Assembly: GCF_019968905.1 (NCBI RefSeq)
Contig: NZ_CP079946.1
Coordinates: forward strand, 1,922,001-1,986,000
Direction of reading: 5' to 3'
Source of the DNA: Corallococcus sp. EGB
GTDB taxonomy: Bacteria; Myxococcota; Myxococcia; Myxococcales; Myxococcaceae
Length of the DNA stretch: 64,000 nucleotides
Made by a program: the position numbers and the translations under genes. Positions 45,823 through 54,562 of the stretch are shown here, piece after piece (the first letter of the stretch is position 1; each line of letters begins with the position of its first letter). A model generated the notes under the pieces. It saw only the letters and a list, made by a program, of their open reading frames with translations, did no database searches and was not told the origin of the DNA.

Positions 45823-46677
45823 TCAGCGCTTCTGGGACACCCGCACCCAGTCCACTTCCATCGTCTGTGGCGCGGTGCGCACCAGCTCCACCGTGGATTG
45901 CGGCACGCCGAAGTACGGCTCCTTCGTCTGGTTGACGCCCTCCGGGTAGCCGCCGCCCACCGCGAAGTTGAAGATGATGAAGAGCGGCTTGTCGTAGGCC
46001 CACGCGCCGTGGCGCTCGACCTCCTCGCGCGTGGACGTCTTCACGCGCTCTCCATCGATGTACCAGTGGATGGCCTCGGGCGAGGTCTCCACGCGGTACT
46101 CATGCCAATCACTCACGGGCGTGCGCGGATGGAAGCGGCCGTTGATGGGCGTGTTGCCGCTGTAGCCCGGCCCATGCAGCGCGACGGACACCCAGTCGCC
46201 GTAGCCGACGTTCTCCATGATGTCGAGCTCCCCACACGCCGGCCATCCCTTCGCCTGGATGTCCGCGCCCAGCATCCAGAACGCCGGCCAGAGCCCCACG
46301 CCCACCGGCAGCCTGATGCGCGCCTCCACGCGGGAGTGCGTGAACTCGCGCTTGCCCGCGCTCTCCACGCGGCCCGACGTGAACGGATACCCGTTCACCT
46401 CCCGCAGCCGCGCCGTGAGCTTCAGCGTGCCGCCGCTCACCGACACGTTGTCCGGCGACGCCGTGTACTGCTGCTGCTCGTTGTTCACGTGCACGTCGGT
46501 CTGGATGCGCCAGTTGCTCGTGTCCACCTCCGTGCCATTGAACTCGTCGCTCCACACCTGGACCCAGCCGTCGTCCCGGGGAGCCACGCCCGCCTCGCGC
46601 AGAGGTGCCCCCGCGCACGCCGTCAGCCCCGCCGCCAGCGCCCACGCCGCCACCGTCCAGCCCGTTGTCGTCGCCAT
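45823..46677 (-). CDS. GH16 endo-beta-1,3-glucanase (laminarinase), short form
   Basis: This 284-residue lipoprotein (LAAGLTACAGA) has a GH16 domain. The catalytic signature GELDIMENVGYGD supplies the nucleophile and acid/base Glu (E-x-D-x-x-E). VGLWPAFWMLG and the C-terminal MEVDWVRVSQ also match. It should cleave beta-1,3-glucan in the periplasm or at the surface. It is closely related in the catalytic half to the second GH16 gene at 47458-48774 but lacks that protein's N-terminal trefoil-like domain. It lies 23 bases after the S51 peptidase gene in one operon. Confidence 0.93.
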   Translation of the reverse strand: MATTTGWTVAAWALAAGLTACAGAPLREAGVAPRDDGWVQVWSDEFNGTEVDTSNWRIQTDVHVNNEQQQYTASPDNVSVSGGTLKLTARLREVNGYPFTSGRVESAGKREFTHSRVEARIRLPVGVGLWPAFWMLGADIQAKGWPACGELDIMENVGYGDWVSVALHGPGYSGNTPINGRFHPRTPVSDWHEYRVETSPEAIHWYIDGERVKTSTREEVERHGAWAYDKPLFIIFNFAVGGGYPEGVNQTKEPYFGVPQSTVELVRTAPQTMEVDWVRVSQKR

Positions 46678-46700
46678 CGTCGTTCCTCGCCAGGGAGTCG

Positions 46701-47447
46701 TTACTGGAGCGTCCGCCGGTCCACCGGCGCCTCGGGGGACTCGCCCCGGTACGGCGTGGCCGGAGGCAGCAGCAGCGATTCGTGCAGCCGTCCCTCCACG
46801 TCCACCGTCACGTCCACCACGGGCTGGCGCACGGGCTCCACGCTGCCGTCCTCGTGCAGCAGCACGCCGCCCCCCTTCGGAATCCCCAGCCCCCGCGTGG
46901 GCAGCCCCATGCGCCTCAGGGCGAGCTTGAGGCCGGGCCACTCGGGAGGCTCATGCACGCCGATGAGGTAGGGCGCGAGGCCCAGCACCGGGAAGGGCTC
47001 ACCCTCGCCGGGCAGGTCGTCGCGCCATGCGCCCAGGCCCAGGTGCATGGCCCCCGCGGACACGCCCATCAGCATGGCGCCGGCCTGGCGCCTTTGACGC
47101 AGAAGCGCGTCCACGCCGTGCGCCTGGAATGCGTCCCAGCCCACGCGCGGGTCGCCGCCCGCGAGGAGGATGACGTCGGCGTCCTTCAACCACGCCAGGT
47201 CCTCGCCGGAGGGCGCGGCCGGGATGCTCCGGCAGCGCGTGAGCCCGATGCCCTCCATGGCCGCGACGAAGATGTCGTAGAACTCCGGCACGTCGCCGTT
47301 GGACGCGCCCAGGTACGCGGCCCGCACCGGCGGCACGCGCAGCTCCGCGCCGGTGAGCACGCGCACGCAGTCCAGGAAGGGGCGCCCCTCCACGCGCCAG
47401 AACAGCGGAGCGCTGTCAGCCAGCAGGAGGAGGGGAGGAAGCGGCAT
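46701..47447 (-). CDS. S51-family (peptidase E/cyanophycinase-like) protein
   Basis: This 248-residue class I glutamine-amidotransferase-like serine peptidase has VILLAGGDPRVGW and the nucleophile elbow MGVSAGAMHLG with Ser in G-x-S-A-G. No signal peptide is seen, so it is predicted cytosolic even though its neighbours are exported. Peptidase E cleaves N-terminal Asp dipeptides. Its position 10 bases after one laminarinase gene and 23 before another indicates co-transcription; the functional link is unknown. Confidence 0.87.
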   Translation of the reverse strand: MPLPPLLLLADSAPLFWRVEGRPFLDCVRVLTGAELRVPPVRAAYLGASNGDVPEFYDIFVAAMEGIGLTRCRSIPAAPSGEDLAWLKDADVILLAGGDPRVGWDAFQAHGVDALLRQRRQAGAMLMGVSAGAMHLGLGAWRDDLPGEGEPFPVLGLAPYLIGVHEPPEWPGLKLALRRMGLPTRGLGIPKGGGVLLHEDGSVEPVRQPVVDVTVDVEGRLHESLLLPPATPYRGESPEAPVDRRTLQ

Positions 47448-47457
47448 GCCCGTCAGC

Positions 47458-48774
47458 CTACCGCCACTGGTAGGCGCGCACCCAGTCCACTTCCAGGGTC
47501 TGCGGCGCGTTGCGCACCAGGTCCACCGTGGACTGCGGCACGCCGTAGTACGGCGTCGAGGCGCCGTTCACGCCGAAGGGATAGCCGCCGCCCACCGCCA
47601 GGTTGAGGATGATGAACAGGGGCTTGTCGTAGACCCACGCACCGTAGCGCTGCACCTCCGCGCGCGTGGTGGTCTTCACCAGCGCCCCGTCGATGAACCA
47701 CTTGATGTCCGAGGACGAGTACTCCGTGCGGTACACGTGCCAGTTGCTCACGCTGGACGCCGGATAGAAGCGGCCGTTGATGGGCGTGTTGCCGGAGTAC
47801 CCCGGGCCATGCAGCGCGCCGGACGTCCAATCGCCGTAGCCGACGTTCTCCATGATGTCGAGCTCCCCGCACGCCGGCCATCCCACCGTGTTGATGTCAT
47901 TGCCCAGGAGCCAGAACGCCGGCCACAGGCCCGCGCCCACCGGCATCTTGATGCGCGCCTCGATGCGGCCATGGCCGAACTCGCGCTTGCCCGCGCTCTC
48001 CAGCCGGCCCGAGGTGAACGGATAGCCGTTGTTCCACTGCAGCCGCGCGGTGAGCTTCAGCGTGCCGTTGCTCACGGAGATGTTGTCCCCGGACGCCGTG
48101 TACTGCTGCTGCTCGCTGTTCACGTGCACGGTCGTGTTGGGCGTCCAGTTGGCGGCGTTGACGCTGTCGCCGTCGAACTCGTCGGCCCAGATCTGCACCC
48201 AGCGGTCCTCGCCGCCTCCCACGATGCCGAAGGAGAACGCCTCCCAGCACCCGGCCGTGGCGCGGTTGGCGTACAGCGGCGCGCTGGCGCCCTGGTTCAC
48301 GTCCGCGGACACGTACTGTCCCGTGCTCTTCGCGCGCAGCCCCACGGAGCCATCCGCGAAGGGCACCCACGTGAAGCGCTCCCAGTCCCCCACCGCCGTG
48401 CGGAAGCCCGTCACCTGACCGCCCGCGTTCGGATCCGCGGACACGTACAGGCCCGTCTCCACCACGCGCAGCGAGATGAAGTCATTGCCCGCGTCCGCCA
48501 CCTGGAACTGCTCCCAGCCCTGCGCGCTGTCCCGGCTGGCCACCAGCGGCGCGGTCGTCCCCAGGTTCCGGTCCGCGGACACATACTTCTGCGTCGCGCA
48601 CGCCTTCAGCCACACCGTCTGCCCCACGGGAGCCGCCGTGGCGGACTGCTCGCGCTCCGCCACCACCGGCGCCGGAGGCGCCGCGTCCCGCGAAGCCGCG
48701 GTGTCCCCGCCACAGGCCGTCAGCCCCAGCACCGCCGCCAGCATCCCCAACGCCTTCACGGCTCTCGTCGCCAT
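47458..48774 (-). CDS. GH16 endo-beta-1,3-glucanase with N-terminal beta-trefoil-like domain
   Basis: This 438-residue lipoprotein has the lipobox LGLTACGG. Residues ~50-175 hold repeated Y-V-S-A-D segments (KYVSADRNLG, LYVSADPNAG, QYVSADVNQG), a fascin-like beta-trefoil that may bind glycan. The GH16 domain follows with GELDIMENVGYGD and GLWPAFWLLG. It should bind and cleave beta-1,3-glucan, useful against fungal walls. It heads the GH16-S51-GH16 operon and is divergent from the LamG gene across 91 bases. Confidence 0.93.
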   Translation of the reverse strand: MATRAVKALGMLAAVLGLTACGGDTAASRDAAPPAPVVAEREQSATAAPVGQTVWLKACATQKYVSADRNLGTTAPLVASRDSAQGWEQFQVADAGNDFISLRVVETGLYVSADPNAGGQVTGFRTAVGDWERFTWVPFADGSVGLRAKSTGQYVSADVNQGASAPLYANRATAGCWEAFSFGIVGGGEDRWVQIWADEFDGDSVNAANWTPNTTVHVNSEQQQYTASGDNISVSNGTLKLTARLQWNNGYPFTSGRLESAGKREFGHGRIEARIKMPVGAGLWPAFWLLGNDINTVGWPACGELDIMENVGYGDWTSGALHGPGYSGNTPINGRFYPASSVSNWHVYRTEYSSSDIKWFIDGALVKTTTRAEVQRYGAWVYDKPLFIILNLAVGGGYPFGVNGASTPYYGVPQSTVDLVRNAPQTLEVDWVRAYQWR

Positions 48775-48828
48775 CCGTGCTCCTCGAAGGTGTGTCCAGC
48801 CCCGACAGGGAGCGGGAACCCGGCCCGC

Positions 48829-48858
48829 TTCGACCCGGGATGGGAATTGGTTTAATCT
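48829..48858 (+). promoter_or_regulatory. candidate promoter of the LamG gene
   Basis: A -35 like TTCGAC (48829-48834) and -10 TAATCT (48853-48858) are separated by 18 bases. Transcription from this -10 would start about at the ATG 48866, so the mRNA could be leaderless; no Shine-Dalgarno sequence precedes the start. The stretch is clearly AT-rich compared with its surroundings. Confidence 0.45.
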
Positions 48859-48865
48859 AGATTTC

Positions 48866-51445
48866 ATGAAAAACCTACTTAGTGTGAGCCTCGGTGTCCT
48901 GCTGGGGACCGCGCTCGGGGGCCTCCCCGGGGCGGCGTTCGCGGACGGACGGCCGTCGCTGGTGAACACGCGCATCGGGACGCCGTTCGGAGCGAACGGG
49001 CACTCGTCCACGGTGGACGGGCGCATCTTCGTGGGCAACATCCGCGAGGACCACGCGACGACGACCACGACGTGGATCGCCCGGGTGTTCCGGCCGGAGG
49101 CGGTGACGTACGACGCCTCGGGCAAGCCGTCCTTCGCGGGGGCCTTCTCCGCGGGCCGGACGCTGGACGTGCATGATGGAGAGAACGCGCTGGCGTTCTG
49201 CTTCACCAACCCCGCCCAGCCCTACGCGCTGTCGGCCGGCGTCGCGGTGTACCAGCCGTTCCTCTTCGACTCGAAGATGTTCAACGGGGACAACGTCTTC
49301 CGGCGGCGCACGTCGGACATCCGCGTGTCCCAGCCCTTCACGACGGCGGCGGAGGTGGCGTCGTTCTCCACGGGTCCGCTGGAGACGCTGCGCACCGTCA
49401 CCGGCGCCACGCTTCGCGGCATCGAGCCGACGATGACGTCCGACGGCCGGCTGCTCATCTTCCAGGGGGCGCCCGCGAACAACGGCGACATCGACCACAT
49501 GATGTACGCGTACAACCCCACGCCGTGCGCGGCCACGGGCTGGAGCACCCCGCGCCCGCTGTCGATGATGTTCAACGACCCGAACGCCGGCGTGAAGAGC
49601 TACCCGCTCGCGTGGAAGCGGCTGAAGGCGGCCACGGGCGAGGACTTCGGCGACACCCCCTCCGGCGCCATGGTGCGCGGCGCCTACGCGTGGGTGGACC
49701 ACGAGGGCCGCAACCTCGTCTACGTCGCCGTCACCTACACGGACGGCGCGCGGCGCGAGGCGGTGAGCCTGGTGGGCGCGGACACGAACTGGACCGCGTA
49801 CCACATCGACGGAGCCATCAACACGGACCGCATGGACATCGCGCACCTCTTCTACTCGGGGCCCATGTGGAACTTCGAGCAGGAGCGCCTGCCGTCGCGG
49901 AGCTTCCCTCCCGGGCAGAGCAACGGGGCGCACTACCTGCCCGTCACCAAGACGCACGACGTGCTGGCCCTCTTCGGCAGCAACACGGCCGACTACAACG
50001 AGGTGGACCTGGGCGAGCTGATGGACCCCTTCCACCTGCTCTTCCTGCCCATGAACGAGCTCGTCACGCGCGCGGGCGCGTACGATTTGACGCGCACGCC
50101 GGACCTGTCCGGCCACTTCTTCACCGGCACGCTGGTGGGAGGCGCCTCCATCTCGCCGGGCAACGCGCTGACGCGCTCCTCGCCGGACTCGCTGTGGCAG
50201 CCGCACGGCAAGGGCAAGGCGCTGGTGCTGCCCGGTGGTGGCGCGCTCAAGGTGGACCTGGCGGGGGCCTCGACTCCCGGCGTGGGCACGGCCGTGCGCG
50301 GCCTGTCCGTGGAGTTCGCGGTGCGGCCGGACGCGGACATCCAGCAGGGGTGCACCACCGGCAATCCCTACCGCTACCTGATGCAGAAGGCGGGCGGGCT
50401 GGACATCATCTACGAGGCCAGCAACCAGCCGCACTTCTCGCTGGTCGTCAACGGCCAGCGCGTGCGGCTGGGCTTCGGTCCGGTGCTGCCGGTGGGGCAG
50501 TGGAGCCACCTGGCCTATACGTGGGACGGCACCACCGGCGTCTTCCAGGAGTACCTCAACGGCGTGCCCACGAACCGAGCGTTGCCCGTCGCGCCGGGAA
50601 CGGCGCAGCTGGGCGCGGGGGCGCTCTACATCGGCGCGGGCGCGAACCTGGACACGCAGCGCTGCCCGGCCAACGGCGAGGGCTCGTTCCGGGGCGCCAT
50701 CGACGAGGTGCGCATCTTCACGCACGCGCGCTCCAACCGGAGCATCTGCCTGACCGCGCACGGCGCCAACTGCCGCGAGGAGGCCATCCAGCACACGCCC
50801 TCCGCGGGCCAGTTCGTGCTGAGCGCCCAGGCGCCCGCGTGCAATGGCACGAGCGCCCTGAACTCCGCCGCATGCCTGTCCGCGATGCACCGCGTGTGCG
50901 CACAGCGGGGCGCCGGCGACGCGATGGCGAACACCACCAACACCTGGGACACCATCCTGCAGCTGGTCAGCAACCGTCCGCCCATCTCGCTGGCGGGCGT
51001 GCCGGTGGCGTCCACGTCCACGGACCTGACGGTGGCGTGCGCGCCCATCCAGCATGAGAGCGTGGCCGTGACGTTCGAGGAGCTGGCGCGCATCCACGCG
51101 GGCTGCACCGACGAGCGGGGCGTGACGAGCACCCATTGCTCCGCCGCCGCGCACCGCTTCTGCAACAGCCAGGGCTGGACGACGGGGCAGGTGTTCGAGG
51201 TCACGTCCCGGCCGTGGGTGGGCTGCTTCAACTCCGGGCTCCAGACGAACGTGGAGAAGTCCGTGCTGGGGCCGGTGTCCAACCTGGGCGACTACACCGC
51301 TCCGGGCTCGCGCCTGGAGGTGAGCCAGTGGTGCCGCACGCAGGGCTACGGGGCTGGCGTGGTCCAGGAGATTCCCAGCGCCACCCAGGCCCACGTGCAC
51401 TGCTTCCAGCCGGCGGTGACGGCGGCGTGGCGGTATCTGCCGTAG
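48866..51445 (+). CDS. secreted LamG-domain protein
   Basis: This 859-residue protein starts at ATG 48866 with signal peptide NLLSVSLGVLLGTALGGLPG and cleavage after AFA. Residues ~30-450 form an unassigned beta-rich region (STVDGRIFVGNIREDH; MIAHLFY-like segments). Residues ~460-640 are a LamG/concanavalin-like domain (AVRGLSVEFAVRPDADIQQG; LYIGAGANLDTQ; IDEVRIFTHARSN). The C-terminal ~200 residues carry many cysteines and a duplicated unit (LNSAACLSAMHRVCAQRG; THCSAAAHRFCNSQG), suggesting a disulphide-stabilised domain. It probably binds a glycan outside the cell. Confidence 0.83.
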   Translation: MKNLLSVSLGVLLGTALGGLPGAAFADGRPSLVNTRIGTPFGANGHSSTVDGRIFVGNIREDHATTTTTWIARVFRPEAVTYDASGKPSFAGAFSAGRTLDVHDGENALAFCFTNPAQPYALSAGVAVYQPFLFDSKMFNGDNVFRRRTSDIRVSQPFTTAAEVASFSTGPLETLRTVTGATLRGIEPTMTSDGRLLIFQGAPANNGDIDHMMYAYNPTPCAATGWSTPRPLSMMFNDPNAGVKSYPLAWKRLKAATGEDFGDTPSGAMVRGAYAWVDHEGRNLVYVAVTYTDGARREAVSLVGADTNWTAYHIDGAINTDRMDIAHLFYSGPMWNFEQERLPSRSFPPGQSNGAHYLPVTKTHDVLALFGSNTADYNEVDLGELMDPFHLLFLPMNELVTRAGAYDLTRTPDLSGHFFTGTLVGGASISPGNALTRSSPDSLWQPHGKGKALVLPGGGALKVDLAGASTPGVGTAVRGLSVEFAVRPDADIQQGCTTGNPYRYLMQKAGGLDIIYEASNQPHFSLVVNGQRVRLGFGPVLPVGQWSHLAYTWDGTTGVFQEYLNGVPTNRALPVAPGTAQLGAGALYIGAGANLDTQRCPANGEGSFRGAIDEVRIFTHARSNRSICLTAHGANCREEAIQHTPSAGQFVLSAQAPACNGTSALNSAACLSAMHRVCAQRGAGDAMANTTNTWDTILQLVSNRPPISLAGVPVASTSTDLTVACAPIQHESVAVTFEELARIHAGCTDERGVTSTHCSAAAHRFCNSQGWTTGQVFEVTSRPWVGCFNSGLQTNVEKSVLGPVSNLGDYTAPGSRLEVSQWCRTQGYGAGVVQEIPSATQAHVHCFQPAVTAAWRYLP

Positions 51446-51587
51446 GGCCTCCGGAGCCTCAGCGGCGGGAGGCGATGGCGCGGACCGCGTCCACGAGGTC
51501 CGCGCGGTTCGCCTCTTCGGCGTCACGTTCAGGAACACGAATGAGAGGGGCCAACGGTGGCGGCCGTGCCCGCCGTGACGCCCGGGC

Positions 51588-52889
51588 TCAGACGGAGTGG
51601 AGGAGGGCGTCGAAGACCATCAGGTTGAGTCCCACGCCCACCAGCCCCACCACCGCCACGGCCAGGAGCGCGGTGGACACGCGGCGCCGGAAGGATGCCT
51701 CCTGCGCCATGCTCCGGATGAGCGGGATGTTCACCACGATGCTGGTGAGGCTGGAGAGGATGACGCCGTTGACGCCCGTGGCCGCTGAAATCTCATGGTG
51801 GCTGATGAGCGTGGCGGCGGACGCGATGGACGACGCGCTCGACAGGAAGCCCCCCAGGATGCTGACGAAGTAGAAGCTCGCGGAGCCGAAGTGGCGCTGC
51901 GCCAGCGCCCCCGCGACGTTGAGCCCCAGGAACACCGCGCCGAACTTGAGCGCCGCCATCAGGCGGAAGGGGGACTCCAGCGCCAGCCGGGGCGTGCCCT
52001 CCGCGGGCGCCTGCACGGGTGAGCGCCGCCACAGCACCGCGCTCACCAGCAGCATCAGGGTGAAGGGGATGGCGCAGTGCACGGCGGCCTGCGAGGCGAA
52101 GATGACGACGATGAGGCCGTTTCTGAGCAGCATCGCGACGGTGGCCAGGAGGATGCCCCGGTAGGCGGAGGGCAACAGCGGCGCGCCCACCTCCTTCAGG
52201 CGCGTGGCCAGCTCCACGATGACCTTGCGGCTGTTCACCAGCCCGCCGAAGAACGCGGTGACCTCCATGCCCCGAGGCCCCAGTGTCTTCAGGAGCATGT
52301 AGTTCACGAAGCCCACCGCCGCGATGATGATGACGCTGGCCCAGTTGGACTGGGGCTCGATGAGGCCCCACGGGTCCACCGGGTGCGCGGGCAGGATGGG
52401 GAGGACGACGAACGTCAGCACCGCGAGCAGGATGGCGGACCTCAGCTCCTTGTCCGACAGGCCGCCCACGAAGCCCGCGATGGACTGCTTCCAGGCGAGC
52501 AGCGCCGCCGTCAGGACGCCCACGACGATGGGCGTGAACGTGTGGCCCATGCCGCACAGGATGCCGCAGAAGGTCACCACCATCAGCGCGGTGGAGGTGG
52601 TGAGCGCCAGGCGCCGGTGGAGCAGGAGCTCCCGGCCGTTCATCAGCAGCACCAGCAGCGTGACGAAGCCCGCCGCCACCAGCGCGAACGCCTGGCCGGT
52701 GAGTCCGCCCAGGCAGCCCATCAGCGCGGTGAGCGCGAAGGTGCGCACGCCCGTCTTGCGGCTGTGCTCGCGCTCCAACCCGATGAAGAGCCCGATGGCG
52801 ATGGCCAACCCCACCCGGGTGAGCACGGGCACGACGGGCCAGTGTGACGCCTGGGCGAGGAAGGAGGGCAGCTCGGTGGGGGCATCCAT
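51588..52889 (-). CDS. MgtC/DUF4010-type membrane protein
   Basis: This 433-residue inner-membrane protein has about 12 hydrophobic segments. The N-terminal part is MgtC/SapB-like: GLFIGLEREHSRKTGVRTFALTALMGCLGG. The rest matches DUF4010 (TFVVLPILPAHPVDPWGLIEP; AFFGGLVNSRKVIVELA; ILGGFLSSASSIASAATL). Such proteins are often linked with magnesium or stress adaptation, but this one's function is unknown. It is monocistronic; the 166-base gap to the J-domain gene should hold divergent promoters. Confidence 0.9.
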   Translation of the reverse strand: MDAPTELPSFLAQASHWPVVPVLTRVGLAIAIGLFIGLEREHSRKTGVRTFALTALMGCLGGLTGQAFALVAAGFVTLLVLLMNGRELLLHRRLALTTSTALMVVTFCGILCGMGHTFTPIVVGVLTAALLAWKQSIAGFVGGLSDKELRSAILLAVLTFVVLPILPAHPVDPWGLIEPQSNWASVIIIAAVGFVNYMLLKTLGPRGMEVTAFFGGLVNSRKVIVELATRLKEVGAPLLPSAYRGILLATVAMLLRNGLIVVIFASQAAVHCAIPFTLMLLVSAVLWRRSPVQAPAEGTPRLALESPFRLMAALKFGAVFLGLNVAGALAQRHFGSASFYFVSILGGFLSSASSIASAATLISHHEISAATGVNGVILSSLTSIVVNIPLIRSMAQEASFRRRVSTALLAVAVVGLVGVGLNLMVFDALLHSV

Positions 52890-53055
52890 GGGGCGCTCCA
52901 GTCTGGCTTCACGGCCAGCGAAGACGTCTGGACCGCGCGCCCCGGTGCTTGCAGGAGCGACCTTTCCTCATGTCGGAGACGGACGCTCCTGTCAACGCGT
53001 CCGCCCGAGGGGGCCGCGAGGCATTTGCGGGCTTTGGGCTATCGTCGCCGCCCGC

Positions 53056-54558
53056 ATGGATTTCCAGGAAGCGCTCCGGGAGTTGGAGGTGGATGCCGAT
53101 CCCGGTGGGGACGTCATCCGCCGCGCGTATCTGCGCAAGCTGAAGACACGCAAACCGGAGACGGACCCGGAGGGCTTTGCCCGCCTGCGTGAAGCCTACG
53201 AGACCGCGCTCGCGCGCCGCGAAGGGCGCGAGGCCCCGCGCACCCAGGCGGAAGCTCGGGACGACGCCGCGAAGCAGCCCCCCGAGACTGCGCTCCCCCT
53301 GAATACGCTGGAGCGCTTCCGCGCGGAGTTCCGGGCACTCCCTCCGGATGCGCCTCCAGAGGCGCCGGTGGAGGTGGCGCGCCGCGCGGTGGAGGCGCTC
53401 CAGGATGCCGTGGAGCCCCGGCAATGGCTGGTGGAGGCGCTGCTCGCCGCGGATCGCATCCCGGAGGCCCTGGCCGCGTACCGTGATGCGTACCGGCAGG
53501 GCCTCCGCGGGTTCCTGGCGGAGCTGGCGCAGCGCTTCCCCCGCGCGCTGGAGGACGCGGAGATTGCGCTGCTGGGACGCGAGGCGCCGCACCGGTTCCT
53601 CTGGATGCTGGCGAACCAGTTGCTCGAGCTCGACGAGGTGGAGCGCGCGTGGAAGGTGGCGCAGGTCGCCTTCGAGCGGATGGGGAAGAACCCCGAGGAA
53701 CCGCCTCCGCCGCCCGGCTGGTTCGTGCAGTTCGTGTTGCTGTTGCACCTGAAGGTCCATCCGGGTCCCGGGCGGGACCTGGCCGGGCGCTATGTGGCCT
53801 GGATGAAGTCGGAAGACCTGGCGGACGCCTTCGCGTCCGAGGGCGTGGCCGTGCTCTGGCCGCTGGTCCTGGAACTGGGGGCTCTTCCGGACACCTTCAA
53901 CGGCACGCTGCGCTCAAGCCTCGCGAAGGCCGTGCTCCAGGGGCACGCGGAGAGCGCGCGGTCCGCCTTCCTGGCGCTGTCGGAGGCCCAGCCAGGGGAG
54001 GCCTCGGAGGCGGTGTTCCTTCTGCGCCAGCATGCACCGCTCCTTTACCAGGTGCTGGACTCCCCCGCGCCGCCGGATGGGAAGGAGCGGGTGGCCCACG
54101 CGCCGGATGGCACGGCCGTTCCGTTGGCCCCGGTCCATCCCGCGGCGGCGTTTCCCTCCGCGGGGTTCAAGGTGGCGCTGGGTGTGCTGGGAGTCGTGGC
54201 GCTGTTCGTGGCGGCCATGCTCATTCAAGGCTTCCTCTCCCGGCCGAACGGAGGAACGCGCGTGCCGGGGCAGGAGCGGGTGGAGACCGCCCGGAAGCAG
54301 GCGGAAGTCCTCTGCGCCCGGTTCTCCGGCCTGGATCGCCAGAGGGGCTGTGTGCACCTCCGGGAGTTGGTCGCGCTGGGAGACGAAGGTGATTGCAGTC
54401 AGCTGTATGCAGAGCGCATCAAGTTGAGGAAGCGGCTGGCGGATCAACTGACCGTCTTCGGCGCGGACGAGGATCCGGCGCGGCAGGAACGCCAGCGCCA
54501 TCTGGACGAGGCCTTCACGGCCTTCGAGCAGGCGCTGGGGAACATATGTCAGGGGTGA
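53056..54558 (+). CDS. membrane-anchored J-domain-like protein
   Basis: This 500-residue protein starts at ATG 53056. The first ~60 residues follow a J domain ([32 protein letters not shown]) but the His-Pro-Asp loop reads Lys-Pro-Glu (RKPETDPEG). A long helical, TPR-like region spans ~90-330, a transmembrane helix lies at ~375-397 ([20 protein letters not shown]), and a ~100-residue external tail follows. The gene ends four bases before the HscC-like Hsp70 gene. It resembles the E. coli DjlB/DjlC partners of HscC in arrangement. The missing HPD suggests weak or altered stimulation of the ATPase. Confidence 0.82.
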   Translation: MDFQEALRELEVDADPGGDVIRRAYLRKLKTRKPETDPEGFARLREAYETALARREGREAPRTQAEARDDAAKQPPETALPLNTLERFRAEFRALPPDAPPEAPVEVARRAVEALQDAVEPRQWLVEALLAADRIPEALAAYRDAYRQGLRGFLAELAQRFPRALEDAEIALLGREAPHRFLWMLANQLLELDEVERAWKVAQVAFERMGKNPEEPPPPPGWFVQFVLLLHLKVHPGPGRDLAGRYVAWMKSEDLADAFASEGVAVLWPLVLELGALPDTFNGTLRSSLAKAVLQGHAESARSAFLALSEAQPGEASEAVFLLRQHAPLLYQVLDSPAPPDGKERVAHAPDGTAVPLAPVHPAAAFPSAGFKVALGVLGVVALFVAAMLIQGFLSRPNGGTRVPGQERVETARKQAEVLCARFSGLDRQRGCVHLRELVALGDEGDCSQLYAERIKLRKRLADQLTVFGADEDPARQERQRHLDEAFTAFEQALGNICQG

Positions 54559-54562
54559 GACG

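Noticed and set aside
48875-51538. An 887-codon open frame on the minus strand
   Set aside because: It is antisense to the LamG gene and its translation is Arg/His/Ala-rich without domain signals.
51462-51590. Short minus-strand frame after the MgtC/DUF4010 stop that ends DLVDAVRAIASRR
   Set aside because: It continues straight from the stop codon without a start or ribosome site; it may be a chance frame and is too short to assign.
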